Source of the DNA: Dasyornis broadbenti
Taxonomy: Eukaryota; Chordata; Aves; Passeriformes; Dasyornithidae
DNA: 64,000 nt
Reading direction: 5' to 3'
Assembly: GCA_013397935.1 (NCBI GenBank)
Contig: VZRN01002991.1
Location: forward strand, 420,306 to 484,305
The number at the start of each line of letters is the position of its first letter. Position 1 is the first letter of the stretch. The notes under the pieces were generated by a model. It was not told where the DNA came from. It did no database searches and worked only from the letters and a program-made list of their open reading frames with translations. Below, piece after piece: positions 58,331 to 64,000 of this stretch. The position numbers and the translations under genes are program-made.

Positions 58331-60276
58331 ATTTGCTTTTCATGTTTAGGAGTTAAAAAACAAAGCAAGCTACTAGTACAACTACTAGTTTTTAATAAAT
58401 ACAACATAAGCTCGGAGCACTGATGAAAGCTGCCTCTGTCACGAGATGTTGCTATCAACAGATAGAAAAATATTCCCACTTTTTCACTCCAGGTAACTGT
58501 ATTGTCCTGTTTATGCAGATGCATGCAGATATTTTCCCAATGATGTCAAAACAACCACCTTTTACCTCCAGGTCAAAATAAGTGGGTTTTTCTCCTTTTC
58601 TCCTAAATGCCATGTTAGTTCTGTGATCCTGCACATCTTTTTTTCCGGTAGCAAGCGACTTTTAAAAAGTTGTATGACATCCGGTTAAGGAAAATCTTTG
58701 AGTGAAATTAATCCAAATCTGCTGGGCCCTAGTCAAGTTGCCAGGAGCTTTTCAATCCCACTTATCTCCCGAACAAAGATAGAAGACCTGTGGAATCCGT
58801 AGCACTGGGATTTAGCTTCAGATCTTAGATGGGGTGCAAATCTCCTAGTGAGCACCACGCTGGATTTCAGTTTGCGGTAGCAAACAAGGTATCACAAATG
58901 ATTCCAACCTGCTCACCCAAACACCTTACACTCGGGCACTGGTGCCTTAAGCTGCACAATTTCAGGTGCACTGGTGTGAAACACACATACAAATGCAAGA
59001 AGAGAAAAAAGTCATGGTATTATACACATTTCCAGGAGCTTACGTCTGCTTTTCCTTGGATGCTATCTAACAGTTTATTTGAAAAATTATACCATATTTA
59101 AAACACTCTTCTTTAAGTGTTAAGTGAAAACATAGACTATTGGGGTTTTTTTGGTAATTATATTGGTTTTTGTGTATTATCTATATCCTATATATACTAT
59201 TACACATACAAACTGAGTGGATTTTACTTTGATTTTAGATCAAATGTTTTGTCAATTCTGTAACTGGAACAATAAATAGAGCTGGTAGATTGTTATCCCA
59301 TCTATGGTGCAGCCTTAAGAGAGGGCTGAGAACAGCTTAGCAGGTGGGTTTCCCACCTATTTGTTGCCAACAGAGTAAATTTGCAGTTTTATTTATTTAT
59401 ATATTTATATAAAAAAGCAGGATCTAGCAGAAAAACGGTTAAAGGTCTGTCTGCCTAACATTTTCCCTTCTCCTTATAATATTCTCTTTATTTCAAAAGA
59501 GAGTCCAGCTGCGTGTGAGCTGCTATTTGGGAAGGGAACACTCTGAACTACTAACAAGACTCTGGTAAGGAAGAGCTAATATGTTTACATTTATGCCAAA
59601 GCTGAATGGGCATGGATTTACACAAAATTGCAGGAGATGCATCCTTTACTACAGAAAGAAATCCCTGCTGGATATTTTGTGCTGTAATCTTACCCAAAAA
59701 TCCAAGCCTAAGACACACAACGTGGACAAAAAGTCTGCCCATGCAGTTGATGGAGATGGTGCTTTATAATGAAAACTGTAGGGTGAATTTATGGTCACAG
59801 GCCCTACCTAGAAATACAGTGCTGGGCCTGTAACACATCTCATTATAATTTGCATGAGACCTGATTCTCAAGTAGCACCTAGGGAGCAGCAAGAAAAGTG
59901 ACACCAAGCCCATACTGTCTAATTTTAAAATTATTTGAGTATTTGGCCCTAAGCCTGTGAAACCAACTCCTATCCAAATTATTTTTGGCCTGTGTCCGTA
60001 TTGTTCTGCCCTGCCATAAAAAGGCAAATAAATTGTAGAAACTCAGGAGTCTTCAGCAGACTTGTCCTGTGCTTCCTGCAAGGCATTGCCTCTTCCATGG
60101 CAGCATGGAGAGGTACAGGGGATCCAGGCTCTCGGGGGACTGTGGGTCCAGAAGACATCAGGATGCCAAAAGGCTGCTCTTTGAGGCACTTCCAACTCCT
60201 TCTCTGCCACATTTACCAGCTAGCAAGCTCCAGGATAAAGAAAAGCAATTCAGCTGCCCTTTTCCGTCTCTGTGTT
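58331..60276. other. Non-coding stretch
   Basis: No gene supported. 59385-59415 is a TTTA/TA-rich patch. The plus ORF at 59992-60414 (140 codons) runs into the CR1 copy and is partly repeat-derived; its upstream part is unrecognised. Confidence 0.6.
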
Positions 60277-60731
60277 ATCACAGGACCATCAAAGTTTGAA
60301 AAGACTTTCAAGATCATTTGGTCCATCCATCAAAACCCTGCACCACCACCATCACCCCAAAACCATGTCCCCAAGTGCCACATCCAGATGCCTCTTGAAC
60401 ACTTTCAGAGATAGCAACTCCACCATCACCCTGGGCAACTAAATGTCTAAACACTCTTACAGTGAAATTTTCTTCCTAATATGATATCTGAACTTTCCCT
60501 GGTGCAGCTTCAGGCCATTTTCTCTCATCCTTTCACTTGAGACGTGGCAGAATAGACTGACCTCCACCTCACTGCCTCCTCCTGTCAGGGAGTTGTAGAA
60601 GACAATAAGGTCCCCTCTGAGCATCCTGTTCTCCAGACTAAACACCCCCCAGTTCCCTCAGCTACTCCTCACAGGACAGATTTGTCAGACCCTTCACCAG
60701 CTTCCTTGCCTGTTTTCAACACATTTCTGAC
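60277..60731 (-). mobile_element. CR1 LINE 3' fragment, minus strand (about 455 bp)
   Basis: Minus-strand CR1 3' end; in plus-strand order it shows the reverse-complemented tail with AAGACTTTCAAGATCATTTG near 60300, CACTTTCAGAGATAGCAACTCC near 60402, AAGGTCCCCTCTGAGCATCC near 60608 and 'gacccttcaccagcttcctt' near 60690. It is the longest CR1 in the window but still 5'-truncated and without coding capacity. Confidence 0.93.
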
Positions 60732-62117
60732 CTGAAATCAGGGCAAGTCTGGGCTGTCGGTGCTACATTTATATTTGCTACCACCCAGTCAAGGAAAAGC
60801 CCTCTATCCACAGACAGAAGTGTGGGAGAGGGGTGCACTTCAACACTTTGATCCTGCAAATCCTCAAGTCCTTCCCCAACTCTCAGTGGCTCCAGCAGAA
60901 ATGAAAGCACATTAAAAATACCCCGTGGTCCATACACTCTACTGCAACCATCCTCACCTGAAAAAACCCCCCTGATTTGCCTGTGCCAGGCCAGGCCTTG
61001 GCTCGACTCCGGGAGTTTCATACTGGATTTTTAGCCTGTAAGAAGAGGCATTAGGGTTGCCAGTTTGAAATATGACAAAACCCAGCCACCTCAGTGAAAT
61101 GGCTGCTGCCCACGCTCAGCTCCATCCACACATGTGTGGTGCTTGGGGTAACAACTGCCAAGCCTACAGTAAAAGAGGCCAGGCAGGAAGGCAGCCACAT
61201 GGCTACTCGAAATGATATTAATAAGACTTTATAAAAAGTTAAAAGCACAACGTAGCTTTTCAAAGTGTTTCTCAGAGATCTCTACATATGTATAGGTGTT
61301 TCATGTCCATGAGATAGAGGCTTGGGGTAAATTTAATGCAGTATTCTTTTCAGCCTAAGAATTTTTTATTATTTTTTATTCCCCCTGAAAGCTGTTGATA
61401 TAAACTGGGACTCATTAAAAACACGTTGTGTTTCGATTTTAGAAATTTTGAATTGATGTCATTTCCTGGATCATTAGGAAGTAATGTAGCATCAGCAAAT
61501 GTTCTGGAGGAGCCCTATCTTGCAAGGAACAGAACATTCCTGCCGCAGTGGATGGCAGTAAAAGGGTGCTTAGCACCTTCCAGAAGATGCTGAGCGTCTC
61601 TCCCCGGCTGAAGTCCAGAGACAGCATTCCCAAAGGACAGATACAAGGATATTAAAAAAGACTTTGATCAAAGAAATATTACTTCTTTCCTCCTTTCACT
61701 AAGCAGATGTGCAACGTGTCTTGGGAAAGAAATAGAAAAATTCCTGAGTGATTTATTTGATGAACCTAGTTTTAACCCAGGTTATTGCATGCCTGATACG
61801 GTGATGCTGGTTATTAGTTTCCAGTTGAAAATGACCAGATAGAGAACATATTCACTTCATCAATATAATACATTTATTGGTTGTCAAGAGAGTCACATCA
61901 CACAGATATGTAAATCTGTCACTTTGTCTTAAAAGTGTATTTCTCTATTACAATGTTTCTTGATGTATGTTTTAAGGCAGTAAGGCCTTTTAAATATTAA
62001 AAAAACCAAGACAAGGGGGAAGATTTGTCTATTCAATCACAGGATTTAAGACATTAAAAGCAGATGCATCATTTATAAAAGTAGGATTTTATCAAATGCC
62101 ATAGCAAATGAAAGAAT

Positions 62118-62140
62118 CATATCTACCATATGTAGATATG
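62118..62140. repeat. Perfect 9-bp inverted repeat, 5-base spacer
   Basis: CATATCTAC (62118-62126) and GTAGATATG (62132-62140) are exact reverse complements around CATAT. A related palindrome CTACATATGTAG is at 46449-46460, sharing the ATATGTAGAT word. Confidence 0.9.
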
Positions 62141-62296
62141 TGAATTAAAGAAACCTTATTTCCCAGGAAAATTAACAAACTCTTTTGCTAGCCTTAAGGT
62201 GGATTAGTTCCATGAAGCTGGTTACTAGTTGACCACAAATCCCAATTTGCTGTGTCGAAAGTAAAATAGAATAGAGTTTTTGTTTATACTATTAAA

Positions 62297-62297
62297 N
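62297..62297. other. Ambiguous base in A tract
   Basis: A single 'n' interrupts a poly-A run, as expected from sequencing uncertainty at a homopolymer. Confidence 0.98.
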
Positions 62298-64000
62298 AAA
62301 AAAAAAGAAGTTTATAATTCTGTTCATAAGTCCATGGCGGTAATGCTAGTTTAAAAAAAAATACATAACTAAAAGAACTCAAAGAAGCTTAATTGTAATT
62401 TAATTCTGTTTTTCACCATTAAAAACTGCAAGGACTGTCAATAACAATAAATATATAAATATTACAATTAGCAATAAATTCACTAAATCCATATTTCTCT
62501 GTTCAAAATGTGCAAAATCGGCTTTTTTGAAATGCGATGACATTCTGTATTTCAAAACAAAAAGTAACACCTACAACATGACATATTATGGTACTAATCC
62601 TTCATGAGGGTCCAGTGCTGCCATGGGGGTGTGTGTTTGTTAACAACTCCCCCTGCTCTGTGCAGAGTAAGAACAGGTTGCTCAAGGACCCTGAAATTCT
62701 GAACCAGAGCCTCATTCTTCTCTGTTAACCGTTTTTTTTTTGGTGATGGGACGGAGCAACAGGGCACACGACCCACTTGAGTCGACATGAGGCCTGTCAG
62801 TGGCTGCAGTGAGGTTTGTATCAGGCTCTAAAGAAGAAGCTTAAGACAATGTAAGCTAGAAATGATGATAAATGAGAAAAAACCCATTGTTTATTTTGAC
62901 TGTACAATAGTAAATTAATTAGTGTGTGTTTTAGGTATCATAGTACAAATGCAGAAGACCTGCATGAGACCCCTATTTGCCATGGAGAAGAAATTCTGTC
63001 TCTGAATGGATCCCACGCCCTGGGCGTCGTTCAGAGGCCTTACACACACATATGGACCCTCCATATGTAAAACTGCCACTGAACGTTAAAAAACTCTGTT
63101 TGCAGTGCCCCCGGAATTAGTGCTATGTCATCTTGGTTAAAACACATGGTAATTCACCAGCTGGGTGTCCTTGCTGAAAAGGATATTGGTAGTACAGAGG
63201 AGAACATGTACCCCCCATGGACAGCTTTATCCAGGATCTCTCCATCCTGCAGAGATTTCCGGGCACTGCACAGTTTAGCTGCAGGATCCTGGATGTAGCA
63301 GCACTCACACAATCCCTCCCCTTTTCCAGCAGAGGGAATACACTGTGGGAATTGTGTTTTGTGGTAACCCCACTGGTGAACCAGGGCTGTGCTGTTCCCT
63401 TCAGGGCTGCCTCAAAGGGTGGGGCCCAGCTGTGATGAGGGAGTTCCCAGGTAGTCAGGAGCCAGCAAAGAGTTGTAGTTATGGCTCAGGATAACAAATA
63501 TCCTTCCTGAAATGCAATATATTTATATATATACTGCCTGCCCATGTCCCATCTCCTGCTGCACCTGGCTCTCTGTTTCCCCCTCATCCAGGACCATTGC
63601 TGGCCCATTCCCTCCCGTCTTGCTCCTCCTGCCCTCCGAGTGTCCTGGTTTTCCCCTGGCTCCTGCCCATACACACACACTCCTGCCTGCATGCACTGAG
63701 CATAGGAGTAGTGGTAGCTTTTATTACTCTCAGTTCTTTATTAATGCCACATGTGCTGTTGTAAGGTTAAGTTATTAAGTGATATCCAATAATTGTTTCT
63801 GCTCTAAAGTGGACATTTCATTTAACTATGCTCATGTGGATCTGTTTCAGTACCATTTATCACAACCACATTTAAGGAAAGATTTCAATAGGCCATTTCT
63901 CTCGTTCCTTTCTTTAACGTAACTAGACCTAAAAGGTCCCGGTCAAAAATTAAATACAATTACCTTTGGACCAGCATAAGGGAATGTGGGGCTTGCATGC

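Larger units (their letters stand above)
60732..64000. other. Non-coding stretch, right edge
   Basis: No gene supported. It contains a perfect inverted repeat at 62118-62140, a single ambiguous base (n) at 62297 inside an A tract, and a TA-rich patch at 63518-63535. ORFs of up to 101 codons (60716-61021 minus) are unrecognised. 61840-62150 is AT-rich unique sequence. Confidence 0.6.

Noticed and set aside
59992..60414. 140-codon plus-strand ORF
   Set aside because: Its second half is the antisense of a CR1 copy.
1..64000. tRNA, rRNA, CRISPR or bacterial operon features
   Set aside because: No such signatures seen; composition and CR1 content are those of a vertebrate nuclear genome.

Overview
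The window reads as vertebrate nuclear DNA, most probably from a bird. It is AT-rich and CpG-poor. Its only clear interspersed repeats are CR1-type LINE fragments: six are identifiable by the conserved 3' end of the family, and four of these are plus-strand and two minus-strand. There are also one MIR-like SINE remnant, a few short microsatellites, and a small family of short palindromic ancient-looking repeats. Low repeat density with CR1 as the dominant LINE is typical of bird genomes. Species and locus cannot be named from the sequence alone.

No protein-coding gene, rRNA, tRNA, CRISPR array, operon or complete mobile element could be supported on either strand. Open reading frames are short, overlap in opposing frames, lack recognisable domains, and several lie in repeats. 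The window therefore looks like a gene desert or the inside of a very large intron.

Layout: 1-5.8 kb is non-coding with a CR1 3' end at 1.54-1.97 kb and a small CR1 scrap at 5.76 kb. 5.8-16.3 kb is non-coding with a CR1 fragment at 10.7 kb and a block at 12.7-13.1 kb that looks like a conserved non-coding element (CNE). 16.3-17.7 kb holds the two most gene-like ORFs, an 81-codon CpG-rich ORF directly after an acceptor-like site and a 208-codon ORF, neither assignable to a family. 20.7-27.1 kb is a run of AT-rich, homeodomain-site-like blocks alternating with two CpG-rich islets (22.3 and 24.9 kb), ending with a perfect MEF2-type site at 27.0 kb. 27-46 kb is mostly featureless, with microsatellites and three related short palindromic repeats (27.4, 32.4, 44.6 kb). 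46.1 kb carries the MIR-like remnant, followed by another CNE-like block. 51.7-53.1 kb is the most striking non-repetitive cluster, containing a possible minus-strand terminal exon with a lysine-rich tail and a possible micro-exon behind a long pyrimidine tract. 53.4 and 60.3-60.7 kb are CR1 copies. The rest, to 64 kb, is featureless apart from a hairpin at 62.1 kb and one ambiguous base.

If the window has a function, the best guess is long-range transcriptional control of a neighbouring developmental gene by a series of enhancers. That is inference from texture (islands of balanced, motif-dense sequence in an AT-rich background); no alignment was possible here. I found no convincing undescribed system.
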